Assembly: GCA_017652265.1 (NCBI GenBank)
Contig: JAGCBH010000035.1
Location: 1 to 64,000, forward strand
Direction of reading: 5' to 3'
DNA: 64,000 nt
From: a bacterium
GTDB taxonomy: Bacteria; Cyanobacteriota; Vampirovibrionia; Gastranaerophilales; Gastranaerophilaceae
Below, piece by piece: positions 52,450-60,763 of this stretch. Position numbers and translations under genes: made by a program. The notes beneath the pieces were generated by a model, which saw only the letters and a list, made by a program, of their open reading frames with translations, did not search any database and was not told the DNA's origin. Within the stretch, counting starts at the first letter, position 1. The number at the start of each line of letters is the position of its first letter.

Positions 52450-52478
52450 ATTGTATCATATTTTTTTTATAAAATCAA
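52450..52478 (-). promoter_or_regulatory. Leaderless promoter, TPR gene
   Basis: TACAAT (52450-52455), 17 bp, TTGATT (52473-52478). -10 ends 6 nt before ATG 52443. Confidence 0.65.
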
Positions 52479-53650
52479 ATATCTGATTTTACAAATCCGA
52501 CCTGAATAATATCTTTTCCGAATTTATTTTCAAGTTTGTCTATACATTTTGTCAGATTATCTTTTTTATAATCTGTCAGATTATCTGAAAAAAGACTTGC
52601 CTGCTCTTCCGAACGGCTTGTAAGTTTCTCAAAAAACACTCCTGTGCTTCTGTAAACAATTTCCGGAGAGTATATTTTTTCAAAAAGGTCAAAGATGATT
52701 TTTGAAATTTCAAGTTCAAAATCAAGGGGCTTTTCGCAGATATATTTTTTCGAAAACACTCTGAAATCTTTTGTTCTCAGCATAACACCTATTATTGAAG
52801 TTTTTAGATTGTGTCTGCGTAGTTTTACGCAAGCTCTGTGAATGTGGTAATTTATTGAATTTTTTATAAAATCTTCATCTGAGGTGAATTTTTTCATAGC
52901 CGATGTTTGCTGAATTGATTTTGGGGCTTCAACGATGTTTGTAGGCGGAGAAACATTTTCTCCCATAAGTTCATGTTTAAGTTCAATTCCTCGTATTCCC
53001 ATTAAACTGTTTAAAAATTCATCGCTTTTATTTACAAGTTCTTTTGCCGTTAATATCCCGTTTTTTCTCATTAAAATCGTGAGCTGTCGTCCGATACCCC
53101 ATATATCGTCAACGGATGTATTTCTTAATTCTTCTTTTAAGTTTTCTTTGCCGATGTAATGAATTCCGCCTTCAATTTTTTTTGCTTTATCGGATGCAAG
53201 TTTTGCAAGGGTTTTGGATGAACTTATCCCTATTGAAACGGGAATATCAATTTTTTCTGCAATTTCATTTCTTATAAATCGGGCAATTTCAACAGGATTT
53301 TTCTTGTATAAGCGTTCCAGGCCGGTTAAATCCACAAAAGCTTCATCTATGGAATAAACGTCAACAATGGGAGAGTATTCTCTTAATAAGTCCATTACTT
53401 TATGAGAGATTTCACTATATAATTCGTGATTTCCCGAAAGATAAATTGCATCGGGAAATTCCTTTTTCGCCATAAAGTAAGGCATCCCCATTTTTATACC
53501 CATTTGTTTTGCTTCTTTTGAGCGTGCAACTACGCATCCGTCACGATTTGAAAGGACACAGACGGGTTTCATTTTTAAATTTTTATTAACGGATTGTTCA
53601 CAGGATACAAAGAATGAATCACAATCCACCAGTGCGATTACGGATTCCAT
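52475..53650 (-). CDS. umuC: Y-family DNA polymerase (UmuC-like)
   Basis: 391 residues. DCDSFFVSCEQ (metal Asp), VLSNRDGCVVARSKEAK, SIDEAFVDLTG and the little-finger domain match UmuC rather than DinB. It performs translesion synthesis. No umuD partner is seen nearby. It has a leaderless promoter and no visible LexA box. Confidence 0.88.
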   Translation of the reverse strand: MESVIALVDCDSFFVSCEQSVNKNLKMKPVCVLSNRDGCVVARSKEAKQMGIKMGMPYFMAKKEFPDAIYLSGNHELYSEISHKVMDLLREYSPIVDVYSIDEAFVDLTGLERLYKKNPVEIARFIRNEIAEKIDIPVSIGISSSKTLAKLASDKAKKIEGGIHYIGKENLKEELRNTSVDDIWGIGRQLTILMRKNGILTAKELVNKSDEFLNSLMGIRGIELKHELMGENVSPPTNIVEAPKSIQQTSAMKKFTSDEDFIKNSINYHIHRACVKLRRHNLKTSIIGVMLRTKDFRVFSKKYICEKPLDFELEISKIIFDLFEKIYSPEIVYRSTGVFFEKLTSRSEEQASLFSDNLTDYKKDNLTKCIDKLENKFGKDIIQVGFVKSDI

Positions 53651-53656
53651 TACAAA

Positions 53657-53685
53657 AGTATATGATTAATCGGATATAAAATCAA
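53657..53685 (-). promoter_or_regulatory. Leaderless promoter of umuC
   Basis: TATACT (53657-53662), 17 bp, TTGATT (53680-53685); -10 is 6 nt from ATG 53650. Confidence 0.65.
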
Positions 53686-53691
53686 ACCTGT

Positions 53692-53720
53692 TTGCCCGAT
53701 ATTATAATTTTTGTTAATAT
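53692..53720 (+). promoter_or_regulatory. Leaderless promoter of aroA
   Basis: TTGCCC (53692-53697), 17 bp, TAATAT (53715-53720), then 6 nt to ATG 53727. Confidence 0.6.
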
Positions 53721-53726
53721 AGTTTT

Positions 53727-55004
53727 ATGAATACGGTTTTTCCAAATAAGAAAGGGTTACGCGGAACAATAGCAATACCTGCGGATAAATCTTTATCGCA
53801 CAGGGCGGTTATGCTTTTATCTTTGGCAAAAGGTAAAGCGGTAATTAAAAATTTCTCATCTGCCGAAGATCCCAAATCCACTCTGAATTTGTTTGCAAAT
53901 CTTGGTGTGGATTATAAATATATTAATGAAAAAACTCTGGAAATCAATTCCTGTGAGGGGTTGAGATGTGCTGATATTCCTCTTGATTGCGGGAATTCAG
54001 GTACGACAATGCGTCTTGCTTCGGGTATTTTGTGTGCACAAAATTTTAATTCCGTCTTAACAGGTGACGAAAGCCTTTCCAAAAGGCCAATGAAGCGCAT
54101 AATAGAGCCGTTAGAGCTTATGGGGGCTCGGATAACTTCTGAAAACGGCTGTGCACCTCTTTATATAAGGGGCGGGAAACTGCATTCTGTCAATTATATT
54201 TCAAAACTTGCATCAGCGCAGGTTAAGTCGGCGGTTTTGCTGGCGGGTATCCAAACAGACGGAGAAACAATTTTTACAGAGTCATATAAATCCAGAAATC
54301 ATACCGAATTAATGCTGAAATATCTTGATGCCGATATTGAGACGGCTGATAACAAAACGGTTGTGCGCAAATCTCAATTAATTCCTAAAGATATTGAGAT
54401 TGCGGGCGATATATCGTCAGCGGCATTTTTTATTGCAGCAGCTCTTATTGTTCCGAATTCAGATATAGTTATTAAAAATGTCGGTTTAAATCCTACAAGA
54501 ACGGGAGTTATAGATGTTGTAAAACAGATGGGCGGAAATCTGGAAATTATTGATATGCGTGAAATTTCAGGTGAACCTGTAGGTGATTTGCGGGTGTGTT
54601 ATTCTCCGGATATGAAAGGAGCGGAAATTAAAGGCGATATTATACCCCGCCTCATTGATGAGATACCTGTTATTGCAGTATTGGCTTCGCAGGCTGAGGG
54701 TAAAACGGTTGTTCGAGATGCTCAGGATTTGAGAAATAAAGAAAGCGACAGAATTTCGGCACTGTGCAATGAGCTTAAAAAGACGGGTATTGAAATCAAA
54801 GAACTATCAGACGGTTTTGAAATTATCGGTAAAAATAAAATCAGTGGCGGTTGTGAACTGGACTCTCATAAAGATCACCGTCTTGCGATGAGTTTTTACG
54901 TTGCCGGACTTGCTGCGGAAGAAGAAATTAATATAAAAGACTTTGATTGCATTAATATTTCTCTGCCGGAATTTTTACCGTTGATATCAAGCTTGATGTA
55001 TTAG
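53727..55004 (+). CDS. aroA: 3-phosphoshikimate 1-carboxyvinyltransferase (EPSP synthase)
   Basis: 425 residues with DKSLSHRAVMLLSLA, LDCGNSGTTMRLASG, DESLSKRPM and the C-terminal DHRLAMSFYVAGLAA. It joins PEP to shikimate-3-phosphate in aromatic synthesis. It lies close to trpB of the same metabolic area. Confidence 0.95.
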   Translation: MNTVFPNKKGLRGTIAIPADKSLSHRAVMLLSLAKGKAVIKNFSSAEDPKSTLNLFANLGVDYKYINEKTLEINSCEGLRCADIPLDCGNSGTTMRLASGILCAQNFNSVLTGDESLSKRPMKRIIEPLELMGARITSENGCAPLYIRGGKLHSVNYISKLASAQVKSAVLLAGIQTDGETIFTESYKSRNHTELMLKYLDADIETADNKTVVRKSQLIPKDIEIAGDISSAAFFIAAALIVPNSDIVIKNVGLNPTRTGVIDVVKQMGGNLEIIDMREISGEPVGDLRVCYSPDMKGAEIKGDIIPRLIDEIPVIAVLASQAEGKTVVRDAQDLRNKESDRISALCNELKKTGIEIKELSDGFEIIGKNKISGGCELDSHKDHRLAMSFYVAGLAAEEEINIKDFDCINISLPEFLPLISSLMY

Positions 55005-55019
55005 GTAAACTTAACAAAT

Positions 55020-55047
55020 TTGATAATTGTCAAATATTAATTATAAT
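55020..55047 (+). promoter_or_regulatory. Near-leaderless promoter of FliI-like gene
   Basis: TTGATA (55020-55025), 16 bp, TATAAT (55042-55047), then 8 nt to ATG 55056. Confidence 0.65.
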
Positions 55048-55055
55048 TTTAGAGT

Positions 55056-56402
55056 ATGGCGGAACTTGATATAACAAGATTAAAAAAACTGGAAGAGCGT
55101 GTTCATGAAAAACTTGAAGACACTACATTGTTTCAGTTTAAAGGTACTGTTTCCAAACTTCTAGGGTTAACGGTTGAAGTTAAGCTTCCGGGGTTGAAAA
55201 TAGGCGATTTATGCTACATTGAAACGAATACGGGTGAACTTAAGCCTGCTGAAGTATCCGCCTTTAGAGGTGAAGTAGCACAGTTATTGCTGTTATTGGA
55301 TGGTAACGGTATAGGTCAGGGTAGTCTTGTAACTTCAACCGGTGCGCCTATAACTATTCCGGTGGGTGATTTTTTGCTTGGAAGACTTATTGATCCGATG
55401 GGTATCCCGCTTGACGGAAAACCGTTAGATTTGTCAGGAGCTACCTGGCGTTCTATTGAGGGGCCGCCGCCGGGGCCGTTTGAGCGTCCTATAATTTCCG
55501 AACAGTTTTCAACCGGAGTTCGTGCGATAGATTCCTGTCTTACAATGGGATGCGGTCAGCGTCTTGGTCTTTTTGCGGGTTCTGGTGTCGGTAAAAGTAC
55601 CCTGCTTGGTATGATTGCAAGAAATTCGGATGCAGACGTTAACGTAGTTGCGCTGATAGGAGAACGTGGCCGTGAAGTTAAAGAGTTCATTGAAGATTCT
55701 TTGGGTGTTGAGGGTATGAAACGCTCGGTTGTTGTCTGTGCAACAGGTGATAAACCGCCTTTAATCCGTCAAAAATGTTTACTTGCAGCAACTGCAGTAT
55801 GCGAATATTTCAGGGATCAGGGGAAAAAGGTTTTTCTTATGACGGATACCGTTACACGTTGCGCAATGGCGGGGCGTGAAGTAGGTTTATCACTTGGCGA
55901 ACCTCCTACAATGAAAGGTTATCCGCCTTCTATATTTTCATGGCTGCAAAAAGTTCTTGAGCGTGCCGGCAACAGTGAAAAAGGCTCTATTACCGCTTTA
56001 TATACAGTTTTGATGGAAGGCGATGATATTACAGACCCGATAGTTGATATTGTAAGAGGTATTGTTGACGGTCACATTTTCTTATCCAGAAAAGTCGCCG
56101 AAAGTAACCATTATCCTGCGATTGATGTTTTGGGAAGTATTTCCCGTCTTATGGCTGTTGTTGCGTCACCTGAACATAAGGCGGCGGCGGCCAAAATGAG
56201 AACTTTGATGTCAATGTATCGAGAAAATAAAGATTTAATTGATGTCGGTATGTATCAGCCGGGAACAAACCCGAAACTTGATGTTGCAATTCAAATGATG
56301 CCTCAGATAAATGCCTTTTTACAGCAGAAAACATCGGATTTGGTTTCTATGGATACAACAATATCAACACTTATAAATATGATGAAGGATATTGAGATTT
56401 AA
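55056..56402 (+). CDS. Type III export ATPase (FliI/YscN/SctN family)
   Basis: 448 residues. F1-like fold with Walker A AGSGVGKSTLLG near 174, GERGREVKEFIED, the Walker B region VFLMTDTVTRCAMAGREVG and SLGEPPTMKGYPPS (signature of the type III ATPases), ending with the C-terminal helical domain. It would power export through a flagellar or injectisome-like gate. No other flagellar or secretion gene is adjacent: it lies between aroA and gspF/pilC. Confidence 0.93.
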   Translation: MAELDITRLKKLEERVHEKLEDTTLFQFKGTVSKLLGLTVEVKLPGLKIGDLCYIETNTGELKPAEVSAFRGEVAQLLLLLDGNGIGQGSLVTSTGAPITIPVGDFLLGRLIDPMGIPLDGKPLDLSGATWRSIEGPPPGPFERPIISEQFSTGVRAIDSCLTMGCGQRLGLFAGSGVGKSTLLGMIARNSDADVNVVALIGERGREVKEFIEDSLGVEGMKRSVVVCATGDKPPLIRQKCLLAATAVCEYFRDQGKKVFLMTDTVTRCAMAGREVGLSLGEPPTMKGYPPSIFSWLQKVLERAGNSEKGSITALYTVLMEGDDITDPIVDIVRGIVDGHIFLSRKVAESNHYPAIDVLGSISRLMAVVASPEHKAAAAKMRTLMSMYRENKDLIDVGMYQPGTNPKLDVAIQMMPQINAFLQQKTSDLVSMDTTISTLINMMKDIEI

Positions 56403-57440
56403 TTACAGTGCCAAAAGGCTTCCGTAAACGGTACTGAGTACAGAATACGCAAAATATCCGACAGCACAACCGATTAAAACAAGTAAGGTCGGCTCCAGAA
56501 GTTTTAGTATTGAAGTTATTGCCATTTCAAGCTTAAGATTTATTGTGTTGCTTATATCAAAAAAAACTTTATCCAGATTACCGGATACATCACCGGATTC
56601 TATTTTCATTATTAAATCATTCGGGAAAAGGCCTGTTGTGCCGAATAGTTTTGCAATAGGCTTTTGAGATACCAGTGCCGAACACTTGATAAACTTATCA
56701 CGCATAAAAGTATTAGGAATTGCATCGGCAGAAAGAATTATTGCCTGCGTAATCGGTATTCCTGCTTTGTAAGAAATTGCCAGTAATCTTGAGAAAGTTG
56801 ACAGGTTGTAATATTTTATTGCGGCTCCGAATAAAGGTAATTTTAAACCTTTTTCGGTAGTGAAACTCTGAATTAAATTTCTGGACATGAAAAATAATGC
56901 AACCGATATAACTCCTATAATTGCCGAAATATTTATAAAACTTTCCATTCCGAATGACGCAATTTTCAGACTGCTTGCATCTCCGGTCATTGAAGCCGTA
57001 AATGCTGCAAGTTTCGGTTGTATAACGCATACAAGCAATATTACAGACAAGATTAACAATACCAGCAGAAATGCAGGATATGAACACGACCTTATTACGG
57101 TAGATTTGAATTCCCGTTGTCGTAAGAGTAAATCGTTTATATCCTTTAAAATCTGTGGTAATTCTCCGGTTTGAACGCCGACGGAGATAAGGTTACAGTA
57201 TGCCGCTCCCAAAGTTTTCTTGAACTTGAGTATTGTATCGGTAAAATTAACTCCCGCCGCTCCCTCTTTTAAAATCAGGTTTATAATTCTTCTAATCTGA
57301 ACATTATTTGTGTATTCCGCCATTTGAAAAAGTGCTGTATTCAGCGGAATAGAGGCATCCAAATAGTTGCTGAAAGCTCCGAAAAGCTCAATTTTATCGT
57401 TTAGTGATAAAGCAGGTAAGTCATATTGTTTTGATTTCAT
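56403..57440 (-). CDS. GspF/PilC-type platform protein
   Basis: 345 residues with two T2SSF domains and hydrophobic segments around 118-140 and near the C-terminus, and FKSTVIRSCSYPAFLLVLL and KLPLFGAAIKYYNLSTFSRLL. It is the inner-membrane platform of type IV pili or type II secretion. Converges on the FliI-like gene with no gap. Leaderless. Confidence 0.9.
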   Translation of the reverse strand: MKSKQYDLPALSLNDKIELFGAFSNYLDASIPLNTALFQMAEYTNNVQIRRIINLILKEGAAGVNFTDTILKFKKTLGAAYCNLISVGVQTGELPQILKDINDLLLRQREFKSTVIRSCSYPAFLLVLLILSVILLVCVIQPKLAAFTASMTGDASSLKIASFGMESFINISAIIGVISVALFFMSRNLIQSFTTEKGLKLPLFGAAIKYYNLSTFSRLLAISYKAGIPITQAIILSADAIPNTFMRDKFIKCSALVSQKPIAKLFGTTGLFPNDLIMKIESGDVSGNLDKVFFDISNTINLKLEMAITSILKLLEPTLLVLIGCAVGYFAYSVLSTVYGSLLAL

Positions 57441-57446
57441 AACCGA

Positions 57447-57475
57447 ATTATATATTATTTTTATTGTTTTATCAA
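57447..57475 (-). promoter_or_regulatory. Leaderless promoter of gspF/pilC-like gene
   Basis: TATAAT (57447-57452), 17 bp, TTGATA (57470-57475); -10 box 6 nt from ATG 57440. This is the clearest example in the window. Confidence 0.75.
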
Positions 57476-58668
57476 CAATTGAATTTGCTTAAAACAAATT
57501 CAATATCCTTGTCCCCTCTGCCTGATAAATTTATGAGCATGTCTTTATATTTTCCTGTTTTGGCCAGTTTAAGTCCGTACGCTACCGCGTGAGAACTTTC
57601 AAGTGCAGGAATTATACCTTCGGCTTTTGATAATTCATAAAACGCATTTATTGCCTCATTATCGTCTATAACATCATATTTTACACGCCCGATTTCTGCC
57701 AGATAACAATGTTTAGGGCCTACTCCGGGATAATCAAGTCCGCTTGCGACAGAATAGGCATTGGTAATTTTGCCGTCAGCATCTTGTAAAACTTTGCATT
57801 TGAATCCGTGAATTATTCCGTCTTTGCCGAAATTCATACTTGCGGCGTTATCTCCTGCGGCGGAACTTCTTCCCAAAGGCTCAACTCCGTATATGTCAAC
57901 GCTTTCATCTTCTATAAATCCACTGAATAACCCGATGGCATTTGAGCCTCCGCCTACGCACGCGATTATGCAGTCGGGAAGCTTACCTGCCTGTTTTAAA
58001 AACTGTTCTCTTGCTTCGCGGCCGATAACAGACTGAAAATATTCAATTATCATAGGGAAAGGATAAGGCCCTACAGCCGAACCTATTGCGTACATTGCAG
58101 TATTATATTCTTTTAAATAAGCGTTAAATGATGCGTCAACCGCTTCTTTAAGAGTTTTAGTTCCGTCAGAGACGGGTACTATATTGGCACCAAGAATTTT
58201 CATTCTTTCAACATTCGGTTTTTCTTTTACTATATCTATTTCGCCCATATAAATATCACATTCAAGTCCGGTAATGGCTGCTGCTGTTGCAATTGCAACT
58301 CCGTGCTGTCCGGCTCCTGTTTCCGCAATAAGTTTTGATTTTCCCATTCTTTTTGCAAGCAGTGCTTCACCTAAAGAATGGTTTATTTTGTGTGCGCCTG
58401 TATGGTTCAAGTCTTCTCTTTTTAAATAAATTCCGCAGTTATACTTAGCAGACAGATTTTTTGCGTAATATACAGGGCTTGGACGGCCTGCGTAATTTTC
58501 AAGTAAATCATTGAGTTCATCGTTGAATTCTTTTTCTTTTATGCAGTTTAAAAAAGTTTCAGCTATTTTTTGAAATTCTTTTTTAAGCTCATTAGGTACA
58601 AATTGTCCCCCGTAATTGCCGTAAAAACCTTCGCTGTCAGGCATGATATTAATTTTACCGAACCCCAT
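57472..58668 (-). CDS. trpB: Tryptophan synthase beta chain
   Basis: 398 residues, PLP enzyme. Key regions: [31 protein letters not shown] (Lys binds PLP), [10 protein letters not shown]-like [13 protein letters not shown] and [10 protein letters not shown]. Start at ATG 58668 with AGGAGGC upstream. trpA is not adjacent. The leader holds a structured repeat. Confidence 0.96.
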   Translation of the reverse strand: MGFGKINIMPDSEGFYGNYGGQFVPNELKKEFQKIAETFLNCIKEKEFNDELNDLLENYAGRPSPVYYAKNLSAKYNCGIYLKREDLNHTGAHKINHSLGEALLAKRMGKSKLIAETGAGQHGVAIATAAAITGLECDIYMGEIDIVKEKPNVERMKILGANIVPVSDGTKTLKEAVDASFNAYLKEYNTAMYAIGSAVGPYPFPMIIEYFQSVIGREAREQFLKQAGKLPDCIIACVGGGSNAIGLFSGFIEDESVDIYGVEPLGRSSAAGDNAASMNFGKDGIIHGFKCKVLQDADGKITNAYSVASGLDYPGVGPKHCYLAEIGRVKYDVIDDNEAINAFYELSKAEGIIPALESSHAVAYGLKLAKTGKYKDMLINLSGRGDKDIEFVLSKFNC

Positions 58669-58744
58669 AAAGCCTCCTGATATTTTTCTTTGTCCGAGAA
58701 ACTTTTGCGATAAGGTACTTGAGCAAAAGTTTTGAGTGGCGTAT

Positions 58745-58808
58745 TAGACAGCGCAGCCACGTACGGTTCGCGGTTCAGCGGAGCGGAGGTGGCTGAGAAC
58801 TGCTTTTA
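58745..58808. repeat. Copy 2 of the structured interspersed repeat
   Basis: 64 bp with the arms CAGCGCAGCCAC and GAGGTGGCTGAGAACTGC; GCCAC can pair with GTGGC. It shares the ends with copy 1 at 10084-10180. On the minus strand it lies in the trpB leader. Confidence 0.6.
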
Positions 58809-59064
58809 CTTTTATATTTTAGTGTTATTTTGCGCATATAAGTGTATTTTTTACAATCAACTTTACAAAAATTTACACAGAAAATTGGGTATAAAATGGG
58901 TAATTTGAGCACGCTATTTTACTGTGTGTTTAAATATTTAGTTAAAAATACAAAAAAATAATAAAGTTTTTTATCTTTAGATAAATATTTTTAAAAATGT
59001 GTTTACATTTGCTTAATATTTTGCATTTTTTAGGCAATTTTTGTTTTGAGGGTGTTTTATTATT

Positions 59065-59093
59065 TTGTATATCTGTTAAAATCAGTGTATACC
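59065..59093 (+). promoter_or_regulatory. Promoter of the tandem membrane-protein operon
   Basis: TTGTAT (59065-59070), 17 bp, TATACC (59088-59093), about 36 bp before ATG 59129. Confidence 0.5.
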
Positions 59094-59128
59094 CAACCCC
59101 TTAAAATATTGGATGTGTGTAGTAATTT

Positions 59129-60763
59129 ATGATAACAAGACTTGAAACAAGCGAAATATCAAATAGAAACAATGCATTAACCCGTGTTGATAAGAAAGCT
59201 GTGCCTGACAAACAGGCTCCTAACTTCAAAGGTGCGGGGGATATCGTTGTTAATCTTTTGCAGCATTGTGAAAAATTCCCTATGCTGAATGTTTCTGTTT
59301 TGGATTTATCAACTGCAATTGTTCCAAGAAGTATAATTGAAACATTTTCAGGTCCTAAAGTTGAAAATGAAAACGGAAAAAAGCGCCGTAAAGCAAATGT
59401 ATTGGCTGGTGCGGAAGCGTTTAGACGTGAAAGCTCAGGGCTTTTAATTAACTGCTTATTACCGGGCTTTGTTGTAGCAGGTGTTGCAAAACTTATACAG
59501 AGACCTATTTTAGGCAAAGAATTCAAAGGCAGCAAACTGTCTAATGTTTGGGCAGATAGTCAGGCATTGGATAAGATATCAAAATACTATGTCGGTGCAA
59601 ACGGAACGGAAGAAGAAAAAATCTTTAATGCGTTCAGAAATATGTTATCAGATCTTTCCGGTGCTGACGGTAATGTTGCTAAAAACGGACTTACCGAATT
59701 CAAGTCAGTTACCGATATTGATAAATATGCACGCCGCATGACAGATTGCGTAATGAACAGTTCTGATGCTAACCTCAAGAAAACAATTAAAGAAATATAC
59801 AGAGGACTTGTTGGCGAAACTCACATGAGTGAACACATCAAGTTTAACGGAGATGAAAAATTCTTATCTTCTAACCTTGAATCTCTGACGGATGACGCAA
59901 TCAGAGTTGTCAGAGAAATGCACAAACACAACATAAAAGAAGAAAAAGATGTTGTTAAATACATTTCTAAAGCTAAAAAACTTGTAAAAGCAAAAAGTTT
60001 AGGCGGTATGGCAATAATTTTACCGCTTGCAATTGCTGCTCAGCCTATTAACAGATGGATTACAAGAAGAACGGCCGGCGGTATGCGCGGAGCACCGATT
60101 TATGATGAATTTAAAGATAAAGAAAGAAATGAAGAAAAGGGTGTTAAACTTTCTCCTAAAGAGAAGTCAGCACTTTTAAGACAAAAACTTGTTTCTATAT
60201 CTTCTATGATAGGTGTTGCATTACTTTCAATGTCTAAATTCCCAAGCATGGCAATGCTTGAATTCAAAGGTATATTCCCGTCAATGGATATGGCAAGAAT
60301 AGTTTCTACATCAACGTTTGCAAGCAGAATGGCAACTTCTGAAGACAAACATGAGTTGAAATTATCTACCGCTCGTGATATAACTACCTTTGCAAGCATG
60401 TATTTCTTAGGTGATTATGCTGCAAAAGGAATTGCAACATTAATAGAAAAACATAACCCGAATGTATCATTATTACACAGATTTAAAGAAGTTCCGCAGG
60501 ATGCAAATGTCTTCAAGAAATTCCTGAACTGGGCTAAGAATACAAGTCTTAAATCATCTGATGAACTGGCAACGAAACAATTGAAGAACTTACGTTCTTG
60601 GTGTCAGGCAGGCAACATAGTATTCTCATTAATTCTCTTGGGTTTACTTGTACCGATGTTAACAGTAAGCAAAGCCCGTGCAGGACGTAATAACGATATT
60701 CAAAACGCACAAAACAATAACAATGAAGGAATACAAACCCAAAATATAGGAAAAGCCGCATGA
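59129..60763 (+). CDS. Uncharacterised membrane protein, first of a related tandem pair
   Basis: 544 residues. No signal peptide; a short N-terminal NFKGAGD motif, hydrophobic stretches at about 110-125, 290-310 and 345-370 and near 500, and conserved AAQPINRWITRRTAGG and MLEFKGIFPSMD. The latter two recur in the next gene. Asn/Gln-rich tail. Family unknown; probably lineage-specific. It overlaps the next gene by 4 bp (ATGA). Confidence 0.75.
   Translation: MITRLETSEISNRNNALTRVDKKAVPDKQAPNFKGAGDIVVNLLQHCEKFPMLNVSVLDLSTAIVPRSIIETFSGPKVENENGKKRRKANVLAGAEAFRRESSGLLINCLLPGFVVAGVAKLIQRPILGKEFKGSKLSNVWADSQALDKISKYYVGANGTEEEKIFNAFRNMLSDLSGADGNVAKNGLTEFKSVTDIDKYARRMTDCVMNSSDANLKKTIKEIYRGLVGETHMSEHIKFNGDEKFLSSNLESLTDDAIRVVREMHKHNIKEEKDVVKYISKAKKLVKAKSLGGMAIILPLAIAAQPINRWITRRTAGGMRGAPIYDEFKDKERNEEKGVKLSPKEKSALLRQKLVSISSMIGVALLSMSKFPSMAMLEFKGIFPSMDMARIVSTSTFASRMATSEDKHELKLSTARDITTFASMYFLGDYAAKGIATLIEKHNPNVSLLHRFKEVPQDANVFKKFLNWAKNTSLKSSDELATKQLKNLRSWCQAGNIVFSLILLGLLVPMLTVSKARAGRNNDIQNAQNNNNEGIQTQNIGKAA

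Larger units (their letters stand above)
58669..59128. other. 460-bp gap: trpB leader, repeat copy 2, promoter
   Basis: The left part is the trpB leader with hairpin AAACTTTTGC/GCAAAAGTTT and repeat copy 2. The right part is AT-rich and holds the promoter of the tandem membrane proteins. No gene seen. Confidence 0.5.

Noticed and set aside
58745-58808. GTACGGTTC in repeat copy 2 resembles the 3' strand of group II intron domain V
   Set aside because: The matching 5' strand and any intron-encoded protein are absent, and copy 1 does not keep the motif.
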